A stretch of DNA of 64,000 nucleotides from the NCBI GenBank assembly GCA_019925105.1, contig JAHGAU010000012.1, positions 930,001 to 994,000 of the forward strand, given 5' to 3'. The position numbers and the translations under genes are program-made. Below the pieces are notes generated by a model. The model was not told the origin of the DNA. It saw only the letters and a list, made by a program, of their open reading frames with translations, and did not search any database. Positions 1-11,402 of the stretch are shown piece by piece (position 1 is the first letter of the stretch; each line of letters begins with the position of its first letter). The stretch is from Niebla homalea. Lineage: Eukaryota; Ascomycota; Lecanoromycetes; Lecanorales; Ramalinaceae.

Positions 1-272
1 TGCGCCCTTGGTCAATTTTGATGTCATAGAAGCTATGCAAACGCGAGATGGGGTATAATGCTGTGCGCCTTACCTGTCATAATCTCAAGCAAACGCCATA
101 CTCACGTACTCCGAATCAACGCCTCGTGTTTCGCATTCCATTGCAGCTCATGCCCTACAAGTGCACATGAAGCATTCCACATCCATCCGTCCAACCTCCC
201 ACAATGTATGCTACAGGAAAAGCGAGCAGGAACGTCTGCACGCGTTACACAAAGTGCTAAAACATGTCGAAA
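1..272. other. 3' flank of the poly(A) polymerase gene
   Basis: This stretch lies downstream of the TRF4-type gene on the minus strand. No open frame here looks coding and no RNA gene was recognised. It probably holds the 3' untranslated region. Confidence 0.5.
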
Positions 273-3067
273 TTAGTCGATCACAATAGGCTCTCCGCGC
301 TTGTTGCCGAACGGGGCTCTTGCAGCCTGGTGGGTCTTGGGTCCTTTTGATACTCCGGGAAAAGGATTTGGATGTGATTTTGACGGAAGTTGTGCCTTTT
401 TCTTCTTGGTTTTGGCTAGGCGTCCTGCAGCATGAGAAGAAGGTTCACTTGCATGGTGCTCAGCGGCCTTCTTTGCTTTCTTTCTCGCGTTTGCTCTCGC
501 ATTCTTAGACTGTGGCATCTTTCCTGTTTTTAGTCGGCTGTCTGCTGCATGAGATTGTCCTTTTGGAGCTTGATCCCGAGAGCCTGCCAACGAATTGTGA
601 TTTGAACGGGGCAAAGAGACATTATGGGTTGATGGCTTTTGAGATGTCTCGTAATCGCTGTTTTTAGCGAACGACCAGTCCAAGCCATCAAGTCCATCAG
701 GGAAAGTCATTGGGGGAATTTGGAGCTCTGGATTGCTTGGAATGGCCAGGTTAGATGAGAAGGTCGAGAGAAGGTAGCGAGCTTTACCTGGTATAGCGAT
801 GGTTGTATATCTGCCGCATACTGTCTCGCTGGCTCAAAAGTGCATCGTAATTTCCCCCAAGCGACCAGTCAAGAAGGCTGGGTCTATTCGCAGACCTCAT
901 GGCACGAATTATGTGCTCATGCGCTTTACTGAAGAGATCAAATATAGCGACTACGTCCCGCGAGCCCCCGGATATATCGCGGTTCCGATCATTGGGATCC
1001 ATGATAGCCAGTCGGCCATCCTGAGACGGTCCATAAGGACCATTTTGTGCACGCTTGCGATTGAAAACTTGCTTCAAATCAATTCGGTTAGTATCTCGAG
1101 GGAACCGGGCAGAAGGGACATACCTTGTCAAAGAATCCTGGTGGATTCATCAGAATCCCAGTACGAAACAGATCAAACTGATTGCCATAATAGTCCAGGA
1201 ACTCTAAGAGCATCTCCCCAAGGTGCTCCTCTGGCATCAGCTCGCGAGCTTGCACACGTGGCAAATTCTGCAGTAGACTTGTGACCAGACATGTAACCGT
1301 GAAGCCACCTATCCCACCATGTTGTACTTCATTGCATCCTCTCATCATAACGAATTGCTTGATCACAGCCACGAGGATCGGCATTGCTGGGAACGATCGC
1401 GTCCATTGTCGATAGACTTCAACGCCGTTGGGCCCCGTATTGTTCTCAAACGAGATATCGACTCTGATGCGCGTAACGCGATGAACAAATTTTACCAGCG
1501 GAACCTTAGCATGCAGGATGAAATCCACGGAGCGAGGCTGGGCTAGACCAGACCTCTCGATGAAGCTGGCAAATCTCCTAATTGCGCTGGTGCTCTGACA
1601 GATGCTCTTCTCACCATATTCGCGGTAAGATGAAGATATCACAACAAGATCCATATCAGCATTTGGAAGGTACAGTCCAGCGGCAAAAGATCCAAAACAA
1701 AGAACGTCACTGTCGGGTATCTCATCCCTCACCAGATTGCGAAGTTCCTTGAGAAGCTCTTCACGTACAATTTCCTCAAATCTTTGAGGTCTGATAAAGT
1801 CGTAGAAGTCGCAAATCTCTTTGTGAAGGCGGAGACCTGGCATAACATCAATATATTCTGACGGCCTCAACCATGGCACTGGATCTGAGCCCTGCGTGGG
1901 ATACCAGTCTTCCAACAAACCGTAAATCTTACTCTGATTGGGAGGCCGGAACGCGCAACCCTTAATCTCGTCATTGATGGTTCGTTTGCGTGAACCGAGC
2001 GAGCTGTCTAGATGATCAGCATGATCAACGACACTCCTGTATTGCTCCTCAATGTCTAAGACAATCAGCTGGCGCTCGTTTCGCACGGACTGCTTGGGGC
2101 CGAGAAAGGCAGGGCTTGATCTATGATTTCCATGGGCCCTTAGGGATCGTTGGACAGAAGAATCATGGTGGCGCCGAGACCTTGACGTCCTTGTCCCTTT
2201 GGATGAGGGAGCCTCCACAGATCTGGCGGGTGAGCTGGCTCCATTCTGCTTGGGAGACTCTGCGTAGAGCTTCACGCCGCCGCCGTCGTCCGCATCTGCC
2301 TCAGAGACCCTTGTACTGGATTTATCTTCTTCGAAATTGAACGAGATAAAGTCATCATTGGCGGACACCTGATTGACTTCTATCGCCTTCTCCTCGCCAG
2401 TCTTGCGATATTTTCTGATGGTCTCAACGGGGTCCTTCTTCTTGCCCAATGGTTCGTTGACAGGAGGCAGTAAGGTGTAAGGATCAGGATTGGACCACTT
2501 TGGGACACTTGCAGCGTCATCCTTCTGTTCGCCATTGGCACGACGCTTTGTTGGGGGCTCTTGTACTGGACCCTCTGCGTTGCCATCCATTCCCACATCA
2601 AGGATCTCTCCGTTCTCTCGATCAGATTCAGACTGATCCATGTCTGCCTCATCACTGTCGTCAATGTCTCCCGCATCTAAATACTTGGCTGTGCCTTCAG
2701 CAATTCCAAGCATCTGTAAATGACCATCATCCTCCCGGTGACGTCGGCGCAGCAACGGACGATCTGAAGTAGCGACACGAGGTTGCCACCCACCGCGTCC
2801 ACCTCTACCGCGATATGGGCGATTCAAATTTTGTTTGTCAGGAGGCGGCCCACGCTGCGGTAGATTGCGCTGAGACGCAGGAGCCCTGGGAGGGGCAAAA
2901 CCAGCATCTTGCCTCGGATACTGAGGAGCTGAATCGCTGTTACGGAAGGAGAAACTGTGCCTTGTAGGAAGACTTGGCCGATTGGAGTCTCCATGGAATG
3001 ATCGTGGCGGTCCTGGAGGTAGAGGAACATCAGGGTACTGCGGCCGATACGTTGACATTTTCGGCAC
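273..3067 (-). CDS. TRF4/Cid14-type non-canonical poly(A) polymerase
   Basis: Members of this family add short A-tails to nuclear RNAs as the catalytic subunit of TRAMP-like complexes and feed them to the exosome. Three exons were joined by hand: 3067-1124, 1071-788 and 735-273. Both introns are 52 nt with CTAAC branch sites, and the product is 896 aa. After a disordered Arg/Gly-rich N-terminal third, the nucleotidyltransferase core shows GSFAAGLYLPNADMDLVV (the GS and DxD metal site) and a third Asp in RIRVDISFEN. The central domain carries GGIGGFTVTCLVTSLL, and the nucleotide-recognition motif MDPNDRNRDISGGS lies in exon 2. The Lys/Ser-rich tail in exon 3 is basic and probably nuclear or RNA-binding. 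The family call is firm. Whether it matches Trf4/5 or Cid14 exactly is inferred from the order of motifs. Confidence 0.93.
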
Positions 3068-5849
3068 CAGAAGGCGGAATCCTTCGATATTATCTGGTAC
3101 AGATGTCCATCTATAACATATGTATAGCTTCCATCGAGCTACCGGTATGTTGGTGACGAAGGTGATGGGAGTGATGGAAGTGATGTTTGTTGGGCAACTT
3201 GTGGTGCTCTGGGAAGCTAGTCCTCATTCGGACAAATGTAGGGTTTGCTACACAAACGCTGATTCGCTACGGAATAGACGAATCAAGTTCGATTGGACTT
3301 TCTTCAAGAGTTTTTGAGCATGCCTGAGAGACCTAATTAGCTACCTGGTTTTCTTTGAGAGGCTTGTGACCATTCGGTCTACCCTCGAGCTTGCACTGGG
3401 ACTCCATACCCAAATCCAAAGTCTGGAGCTTCATTCTTTGCCGCTCCACTCGTCCCAAACACAAGCAGTTCAAGCTTCATTCGATAACGTGTATGCTTCT
3501 CAATTGCATTGCCTAAGCACTGACCTCGTCTGACACGTTGTCGAAATGCCTCCTACGCTTAAACACATCAGTTCGACCTTCATAATTTTTGTCCTCAATC
3601 AGGTCGGCAGATTTATTTTCGTATTCGAACATCGATAGATCAATTGATATAAGTTGTCCCCAGAAATCTCACGAAAGCCCGGAGCATTTGGTCAAGGGAT
3701 ATTGCGAAGCTTCTTTGAGTTATTTGATAATTGCCACTCACTTTAGAGTCCACTCAGACCGCAGTGTGCGAAGAGATCAACCCAACCAAACACTATGGCA
3801 TGTCATAAGCACTAAGCACGCTGTTTTCAAAGGTGTGACTGAAGTCTTGAGGACCAAGCATATCCTTGACCGCTTTCAATATTGGAAATGAGTAGAGGAC
3901 TTACAAGAGATGAATGCTGCACAAGCATGAACCAAGCTCTCAATGCAGAAGGTAAAGTTGGCAGACATTGACTATCTCATGCGAAGGGCGTCAATTTGTC
4001 TGTAGGCAGTGTCGTCGGTGGTTTCCGATATGAAAAACTAAGGGAGATCAACTTATTGCTCTCACTAGCCTTAATACTGCGATCAGCGCTGCTGCTCCTC
4101 TTTTAAAGCGTTTGTAGCTTCACACAAATTGCCACCCATTGTCTAAAATGAGCGGGAGCTGTATATTCTTCAGTGGTTGGCCTGTCGAAGTCAGGGGCCC
4201 CTGCCTATCAGTAGGCATCCGAGAAGAATAAGAAATTTTCATTTGCCCAATCGTTTCTCCCCTCTTCTTCCTTTGGTGCCTCAGAGATCTGCCAATATTG
4301 TCGTCAATAGCACACGTCGGCTGCCTGCCTTTTTCAAGTCTGTGCGAGTCGTCCTCGTAGATGGATAAAATCGTCAAATGTCATGTCACCCACTTGATAT
4401 TCACTTGCACAACGAGTGCCATTGGAGTCAGAACTCACCACACTGTAGAGTCTCCTTCCCTAAGATCTCCAATAACGTTCTGCCTTTGCCTATGCGTGTT
4501 TCACGCTCAATCGTGTAAAGCCCTCTGAAAGGTCCAGTCCACTCAGGGTACTGATGCTCAGAGGTGCTGCGGGGCTCGCCCCTGTCAGGCTTGCTCCACA
4601 GTGTGCAACCCACCTTGGAAATGTGCATGATGACTTCGCACTGCCGCCTGATTTATTGTTGAGATTCAGATCTTAGTGGGCATTGAGACAAGGCAGATTC
4701 ACGAAAGAATAGCCCGCCGAACGAAAATCATTGTGAGCATCACTTTCACAGAAATTTCCCGTAAGAGCAGTATGCTTTGAGACCTGGTCGATAATAGAAT
4801 GACTTCGAGCTTTTGTTCATGCTATGTCTAAAAAGCCAGTGATGGCGAGCTTCTTTCCTACAAGACCTGCAGACGTGGTCATGCCCGGATTGTCATCCTC
4901 CAAAACAACTATCGGATAACATGTCCCAAGTGGAGAATTGCAGCAAGGAACCTGAGGCGAACTTCGGCTCACAGGTTTTTTTTTTAGGGTTGGTTTAAGT
5001 TGATATTCCGAACCTTCGATCCATGTGTTTTCACAGTTTGATTCTGACGCACTTACGTCCCCGCTTGTTAAATGGAGCAAAGAGAAGTATGGACTGCCTT
5101 TTCCGGGGACTGGAGCTTCTTAATGGACCTATCTGTCTAGCAAGGGACTGGGAGATTGTCAGGATACGGTTGTCCACCCTGACCATGCCACAAGGCTGAT
5201 TACCGTCATCTTAGGAACCAGTGGACAAGTAGGAATGTTACCCTTCACAAACGCTCTGAAGATATCTTCTAGGTATTTACACTGATTGTAGTCTTTGTGA
5301 GATTATCCCTGCTGTTGATGATTTTCATGTCCGAGGTTTCCATGTCATCGATATCTTCAACTCCATCTACTGTGATGCGGTGAGTAATTGCTAAGATTAA
5401 TCTGAGAAACTAGCGCATCATCTGCATATACTGATCGTAACACCAGGGCAAGGGCAGAGCGCAAAACAATGGTGGAGCCTGATGTGCAGGAAAATCTTGT
5501 TCGCCGCTGTCTGGTCAGTTCCATAATAATGTTGATGCCCATGAAGCTGTACATCATGTGCGCAAGGGCTGGATTGAAATGCTGTCTCATATCTTCGTTG
5601 CCTGGTATCAAAGCGCTATGTACATGAATATGCTAACAACAACCGAAATCCAACCAGTGGATCCAACATGATGTTTGCACTTTCCTGCTTCGGGAATGCT
5701 ACAATGCATTTTCCTCCAAGCGCCTTGCGTTGCCGCGCTATCTCTCCCAGTAGATTTAATGTACAAAAAGAATACGAATCATAGCTAGAGATTGTATAAG
5801 CAAGAGATAAGAAGGGTACTTATGTCCAATGCGTGCGCTGGCCTCGCCT
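3068..5849. other. 2.8-kb intergenic region
   Basis: The stretch lies between two minus-strand genes. The left part holds the promoter and 5' leader of the poly(A) polymerase gene. The only open frames are under 100 codons and lack domain-like sequence or consistent splice signals. No tRNA, repeat or transposon end was seen. A long non-coding RNA cannot be excluded by eye. Confidence 0.5.
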
Positions 5850-8800
5850 TCAGAACATGACGGCGCTAGCAGGCACGTCATGCTTCGCCTGATATGGTAT
5901 GTGGTTGGTTGGCGAATCACTGGTTGGACTCATTGGACTTGTCGGTACCATACTGCTTCCACCTTGGACTGCATCCTGCCGGGCTTTGGCGTTAATTTCT
6001 TTCTCGCTGCTACCTTTCCGGAGTCGATACCTCGATTTCTGGACTGGCTCGTCATCCGAAAAGGTGCTTCGTTCTTCATAGGGGTCCTCGCGATGAGACT
6101 GACCATAGGTGGGCGAGGGTAAGACGGGGCTGGGTTCTGACTTCTCTAAGCGACCTAATGCTTGTAGTAGAGTCTGGGTCCGCTTCCGGCGCGAGTCACG
6201 AGCAGGAATCGGCGGAGCTGCAGTTGGGGAGGGAGGGCTGTCCATTCCATTCTTCAAAGTGGCACCGGGAGGAAGGTTAACTGTATCCACCGTTGAAGTG
6301 CCGAACTGGAAAATCGGTTCCGAGATGTCATGCTTGTTGACGCTCTGTTTGCGAGGTTGGCTAGGGCGCATGAAGTTACGGCTGGGTGAATGACGAGAAC
6401 CCGTTACACCAGGTGATTTTGGAGCATCTATTATAGGGTCGTGTTGTTCGGAGGGGAAAGGAATCGATGATTGCTGAGTCTTTGGGCGACCGGAAGGGTT
6501 GATCATGAATGGAGTACCTGGAGGTGCACTCCGTTGTTCGAATGGGATGTTTGTTGAAGGCTTGCTATTGCTTCTTGAACGACCACCCTTGATCTGGGAC
6601 GGCCCTGGTGAGAATGGGCCTGACCTAGAGAAATTTTTTGGTGATGGATTCTCTCTTGAACCAGCACTCCCCGGCTTGGGTGGGTTACCAAGGCCGAGCG
6701 AGCTGCTTCCATTAGCATCAGCCTGTTGCCGCGTACTGGGTCGGGATTTTGCGTTCTCCGAAGAAGCGGTGCTGCTTTTCGACGTGTTGATCGAGTGTGT
6801 CGTGTGCCTGCTAGTATCCCAACCTGGCCCTAGCGCCTTGCTCAGCGCTTCAGGAACATTCTGTCTCTGGCTAGGTTGGGGCACACCTTTCGATCGAGGC
6901 GGTAGAGCTCGGTCGGGCAGTTGGTCCCTCATAGTGTATAGTCCAGGAGGAGGTTGAGTGAAGCTCGAGTCTTTGTCAATGCCTAGCATTCTCATTGCCT
7001 TTGAAGGTTTCTCCTGCTTGCTTCCAAGATTTCCAAGGCCTGACTTCTTCACTAGACCGGGCCCGTTGCCGTACCTTGCAGGGCTGTTATCACCGGTTCG
7101 TCCTGAAGGCACAGGACTTCCCGATCTGCTTTCACTTTCAACATAATTTTGCAGCTTACCCTGCACGATACGTCTTCTTTCCGCCAGCTCCTGGGCCATC
7201 TCTTCTCGCTCTTTCTGAGTTTCGAGGCTTGGGTCACGATTATGGCGACTGTTTGGGGTTCTTTGGCCTGATTGCAAATGAGTCTGTGGTGCATCACCAC
7301 CTAAGAGGCGCTGAATCTTGTCATTCTCACCAAACTGCTTAGTCGGTCCCCTTTCCACATTCTTCAGAGCCGTCGCCTGCTCCAGAAAGTTCCGTGCTAC
7401 GAAAGACAAGGGAGGCGGAGCAGGATTATCAGTGTGGCCAGAAGGCTGATCTACATCCAATTTATCTTGCGAATCGAGAGCAGAACTATGACCAAGGATG
7501 CTTTCACGAACTTCGGCTTTTCGGGCATGATGAGGAGGGTCCTCTGGATAGACTGAGGTCGAGGATTGGCCGCTGTCGTTCCTGAGGTGAGCACGAATAA
7601 GCCCCCTAAGACCGTTGGGAACGTCAACTGGACCAAGGGTGGGTGAATCCGTATCAGCTGGCTGATCGAGAGGATCACTGGGGGATGGGATTGGAGGAGG
7701 CTGTGTGATTGTTGCATCGCTTTGGTGACTCCAGCACCCTGACGCATCATCATCCAGAGGCGGGGCAAGTTGACTTTGACGGACATCGGGGCATGCAGCA
7801 GATCTGACATCGGACGATTGTGATGCTGGCATTGGATCAGTGTTTTCAAACTCGGAAGGTGGATGTGCTGGAGAACTGGGGTCCATCTCGCATTCACTTT
7901 CCTGGGCTGAGCTGATGTTACTACTGTTCAAGCCAGAAAGGAAACTACGCTCCATCGAGTCGTGGCCTTGATCATCGCCATGATTGCGCAATGCTGGGGA
8001 TGGACCCCTTTCGGGCGTCCCACGTTGCACACGATCTTCCATCCAAGGACGTGGAAAGGAGTTGGTTCTGGAGAAGCTGCTCCCCAGCGAGTTGTCTCGG
8101 CTGCGCCCGGCCGTTGCCTGTCGATTAAGAGAAGATATCTGGGGTGAGAACGGACGAGTCGGCTGCGGGCTTGGAGTGTTTCTACCCTCTTGCAGTTGCA
8201 GTTGGCGCTGTAGATATTGATGCTCATCGTATTGTCTCTTTGGCTTATTGAATGTCCCGGACGCTGTTGCTTTTCCAATATCATTCGGCTCCAAGGAGGC
8301 CAAGAGGGTCACATCGGGGTTGGTAGGGTCAAGGTCTGGGCTAGCAGAGCTGAGATGGGGTGAGCGACCGTAGCCAGAGTCTTTCGAGTCATTGACCTGT
8401 TGCTCTTCGTTCAAGCCTAGATCAAACTCTCCCATCCTTGCATTCACAGCAGATGGGATGGGACTCTCGGCTCGGAACCCATTGGAAGCGTACAATGGCC
8501 CTCCCCGTTGATATCGATCATTAAGGTTGGTGGCGCTCTTCGATTGCCCGAGGGGCTGCGAAGTGGCCCCGACCGGTGTCCTGGATCGACTGAAGGAGCC
8601 AATTCTTTGGGGGGATGCAACTTGTTGGTCGTGAACATCGCGATCCATGGCCTGCCCATACAGACGCCGGGACTTGATGAACGATCGTTCCGAGGCAGCT
8701 GGTACCGGCTGCGTCCCATGCAAGTTCTCATGAGCACCGTAGACAGATCTTTGGGAAGCGACTGATGTTGCTGCAGTCGAGGCACGGGACTGGGACGGTG

Positions 8801-9599
8801 CCGAGTTTGTTGATGAGGAGGTTTCTCGATTGCGGTTGTATCTGGCGTAGGGCGGTGAACCTGATCGATCGTGCTCTTTCGAAGGTCTTCCGTGAGTCAA
8901 TTCGTGCGAAGGTTGTTCATTCTCTCGTCGTTCTTGTTCCCTTAACTTTTGAAAAGTGGACATGGCGATGTCACTTTCGTATATCGGTTTGCCTCCCATG
9001 TTTCCACCGGCAACAGCTTCGCCGTCGTCTTGCGCGCCAAAATTCTTCACTGACCCTGCAGCTCCAACAGGAATCTTGTAAATCTTCTGTCTCCCTCCGA
9101 ACATTGTGTTGCCTTCCCCTGGCCTCGATCTGCTCATCATGCTACCGTCATCCGTGGCATTCCCGTCCGATCCATACGACTCGGTGCGGGTGGTAGAGAA
9201 AGGCGGCCGTATGATACCCCGAAGTGCGTCGTCTTCTGCAATATCGCCGAGACCGACGCGGCTCGAGAAGAGATCGAGGCGAGATGCGCGTTTTGGAAAG
9301 ATGACACTATCATCATTCGCCTTTCCCAGGATCGAGCTTGGATCGTCTTGCTCCTTGAGCATGCTGAACCGAGCAGATAGCTTAGGCATGAGCAGACTAG
9401 TGCGAAAGTCATCGGATGGCGGAAGTACGGTAGACAGATCGAGTTGGGGCTTCTGCTCGGGTATGGTCTGCTTCTTCCTCTTGAATGTTTTCCCGAACGA
9501 AGGGAGAGCTGGGACTTCATTGTCGATCGATGGGCGACGGCTTCCCTCTCGTGATGCCCCGTCCCCGTGTGACTTTTTTCTTGAACGAAAGCGATTCAT
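5850..9599 (-). CDS. Large disordered fungal protein, function unknown
   Basis: A single uninterrupted frame of 1,249 codons starts MNRFRSRKKSHGDG. The first ~110 residues are the most ordered-looking part, with a basic start, then LPPSDDFRTSLLMPKLSARF and FPKRASRLDLFSSR. This resembles the N-terminus of uncharacterised proteins found widely in filamentous ascomycetes. The remainder is Ser/Pro/Gln/Arg-rich low complexity with many SP/TP sites. Short ordered patches occur at KPIYESDIAMSTFQKLREQER (residues ~205-225) and in a helical stretch ending ERRRIVQGKLQNYVE. There is no membrane segment or signal peptide. The basic, phosphosite-rich composition would fit a scaffold at the cell cortex or in signalling, but that is inference. 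The lack of introns across 3.7 kb is notable beside its intron-containing neighbours. Confidence 0.88.
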   Translation of the reverse strand: MNRFRSRKKSHGDGASREGSRRPSIDNEVPALPSFGKTFKRKKQTIPEQKPQLDLSTVLPPSDDFRTSLLMPKLSARFSMLKEQDDPSSILGKANDDSVIFPKRASRLDLFSSRVGLGDIAEDDALRGIIRPPFSTTRTESYGSDGNATDDGSMMSRSRPGEGNTMFGGRQKIYKIPVGAAGSVKNFGAQDDGEAVAGGNMGGKPIYESDIAMSTFQKLREQERRENEQPSHELTHGRPSKEHDRSGSPPYARYNRNRETSSSTNSAPSQSRASTAATSVASQRSVYGAHENLHGTQPVPAASERSFIKSRRLYGQAMDRDVHDQQVASPQRIGSFSRSRTPVGATSQPLGQSKSATNLNDRYQRGGPLYASNGFRAESPIPSAVNARMGEFDLGLNEEQQVNDSKDSGYGRSPHLSSASPDLDPTNPDVTLLASLEPNDIGKATASGTFNKPKRQYDEHQYLQRQLQLQEGRNTPSPQPTRPFSPQISSLNRQATAGRSRDNSLGSSFSRTNSFPRPWMEDRVQRGTPERGPSPALRNHGDDQGHDSMERSFLSGLNSSNISSAQESECEMDPSSPAHPPSEFENTDPMPASQSSDVRSAACPDVRQSQLAPPLDDDASGCWSHQSDATITQPPPIPSPSDPLDQPADTDSPTLGPVDVPNGLRGLIRAHLRNDSGQSSTSVYPEDPPHHARKAEVRESILGHSSALDSQDKLDVDQPSGHTDNPAPPPLSFVARNFLEQATALKNVERGPTKQFGENDKIQRLLGGDAPQTHLQSGQRTPNSRHNRDPSLETQKEREEMAQELAERRRIVQGKLQNYVESESRSGSPVPSGRTGDNSPARYGNGPGLVKKSGLGNLGSKQEKPSKAMRMLGIDKDSSFTQPPPGLYTMRDQLPDRALPPRSKGVPQPSQRQNVPEALSKALGPGWDTSRHTTHSINTSKSSTASSENAKSRPSTRQQADANGSSSLGLGNPPKPGSAGSRENPSPKNFSRSGPFSPGPSQIKGGRSRSNSKPSTNIPFEQRSAPPGTPFMINPSGRPKTQQSSIPFPSEQHDPIIDAPKSPGVTGSRHSPSRNFMRPSQPRKQSVNKHDISEPIFQFGTSTVDTVNLPPGATLKNGMDSPPSPTAAPPIPARDSRRKRTQTLLQALGRLEKSEPSPVLPSPTYGQSHREDPYEERSTFSDDEPVQKSRYRLRKGSSEKEINAKARQDAVQGGSSMVPTSPMSPTSDSPTNHIPYQAKHDVPASAVMF

Positions 9600-11402
9600 G
9601 ATAGGGGACGCGTCCTGAGTACTGAAAGGGCTAGATCAGTCAAAAGTCAGACAATCTGAGGTCAGGCAAATCCCCTGAAGAAGAGGTTTGCTGCAAGTTC
9701 AGGCCAACCCCTGCACCCTTGCTCAACGAAGGGGTAGCTCCCTGTGGCGCTGCAAGGCGTGGTAAATTCAAGGCTTGCTGCATGAAGAAGCTTTGCCTCT
9801 ATTGACAGCAAGGAGATCTGGTTTCGCCTTCTTTTCTGTGATTATACTTGGAGGTCGCCTCGGTCCAAGAGTGCGTCTTGTGCGTGACAAGGATCAGCGC
9901 TACGACCTTGTCTTCCACGCGACTTGGATTATGCTAGAGGCGACGATCCCTGATGGTGGTCTTGGCTGGGCTATGTAAGAGAAGGTTGAGCAAGCAATGC
10001 ATGCATTCTTTGGCGGTCTGGTAAACGAGTGAGTGTGGACCGGATGTGGATTTGAAATTCCTCCAGAGGACGTACAAGTGAAGATGTAGAGAAGGGGAGA
10101 GGAAAGATGTGTTGAGGGGGTAGCCGGTAGGCAATATTTCACAAGGAATCTAAAATGGACTAGTTCAGGTGGAAATCATCGAACTTTCGGCCTTTCGCAA
10201 CGTGATAACGTTTGAATATTGACCTAAAACCTCTTGTGCTCTAAGTGTCCATACCTTAGTATCATAGAAACCAGATTAGATCAGGAAGTGGTCAGGATGT
10301 CAAACGGGCAGAGTTTACAAGCAGTGCAATTATTTGCCTCCCAGTGATTTAATTGCTATGTATGCGAATGCCTGTCCTATTTACCAACATTACATTCCAA
10401 AGAGCCAGCGCGAATGGGCGCGTGTCTCACTCCACCTCATTCTGCAATTGAGGTTGTCTGGACTGGATGAATTGCAACTGGCAAAGCACTTTCATATGAA
10501 GACAGACGAGACATTTTGCATGGGTAGTCGGAAACAAACCCCTGAGTGTCGAAGTTCTGGTGGTGGAGGCGGGATTCAGGGGCAATCGAATGCCAATTGG
10601 TTAGCAGCTAGCGCGGCGGCCAAACATCTTGAGACGCTTTTCCCACTTCCCCGGCTTGCCCGGCCAAAGAGTGGAGACTTTCCTTTTGCTAAATTCGAAA
10701 TTGGGCCTCGGAATGTCCAATCAAAACGCAGAGAAACATCCAAGACAGGTCTTCGTTGACGAGCTATGAAAGTCTGAATAACAGCTACCAGCTCCACGGG
10801 TTTGGCTGGTACTTGTCATAAAACGGTCCATGGTATAATTCCACACAAAGTCTAAAATAGTAATAGGCGGCTTGATTTTCCATGGTACCATCACGTTGGC
10901 GTTGTACCACGAGGTCTGCCCGGTCCCGGCAGGTACCCGTTCTCACCCGTCTTTTAGAGAGATCCCATATCGGTAGGCGAATATGTACGACAATCGAGGG
11001 AGCTACAGGATTTGTTGGCCTAACAGTGGAATACAGATTTCCAAAGGGCTGTCCGTGACATCTGCATCTGACATGCATATGCACATGTCACTGCAATTCC
11101 CATGTCCAGGTATCAGATTGTCAGCGTCGTGGTCGGCCCCTGGGCAACCTGCATCTAATTGGATGGCAAACTGACCACGTTTCCCTTTCACAGGTCAGAA
11201 TGATTAGGTGTGTATTTTCTCAATACTCGGCTGGGAAGCCTGTGAGGGACAAGTGCCGCCATCACAAGTTTGAGATTGGGGATGAGCATCGGTGCTTGAT
11301 CTACAAAAGCTGGAAATGATGCGGCCTCCCATAGTATCGTACATTATATAAGGTACATTTGCAGACTCTCTCTGTCCTTTCGTCTGCAGACAAGCCGGGA
11401 AT
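9600..11402. other. 1.8-kb intergenic region
   Basis: The region holds the upstream sequence of the 1,249-aa gene (left) and the 3' flank of the glucosidase II beta gene (right). Frames up to 141 codons occur but have biased, non-domain composition and no supporting splice signals. No RNA gene or mobile element was recognised. Confidence 0.5.

Noticed and set aside
4970..4990. T-run near 4.98 kb as a poly(A) tail of a retroposed copy
   Set aside because: The run is short and no adjacent gene copy or target-site duplication was seen.
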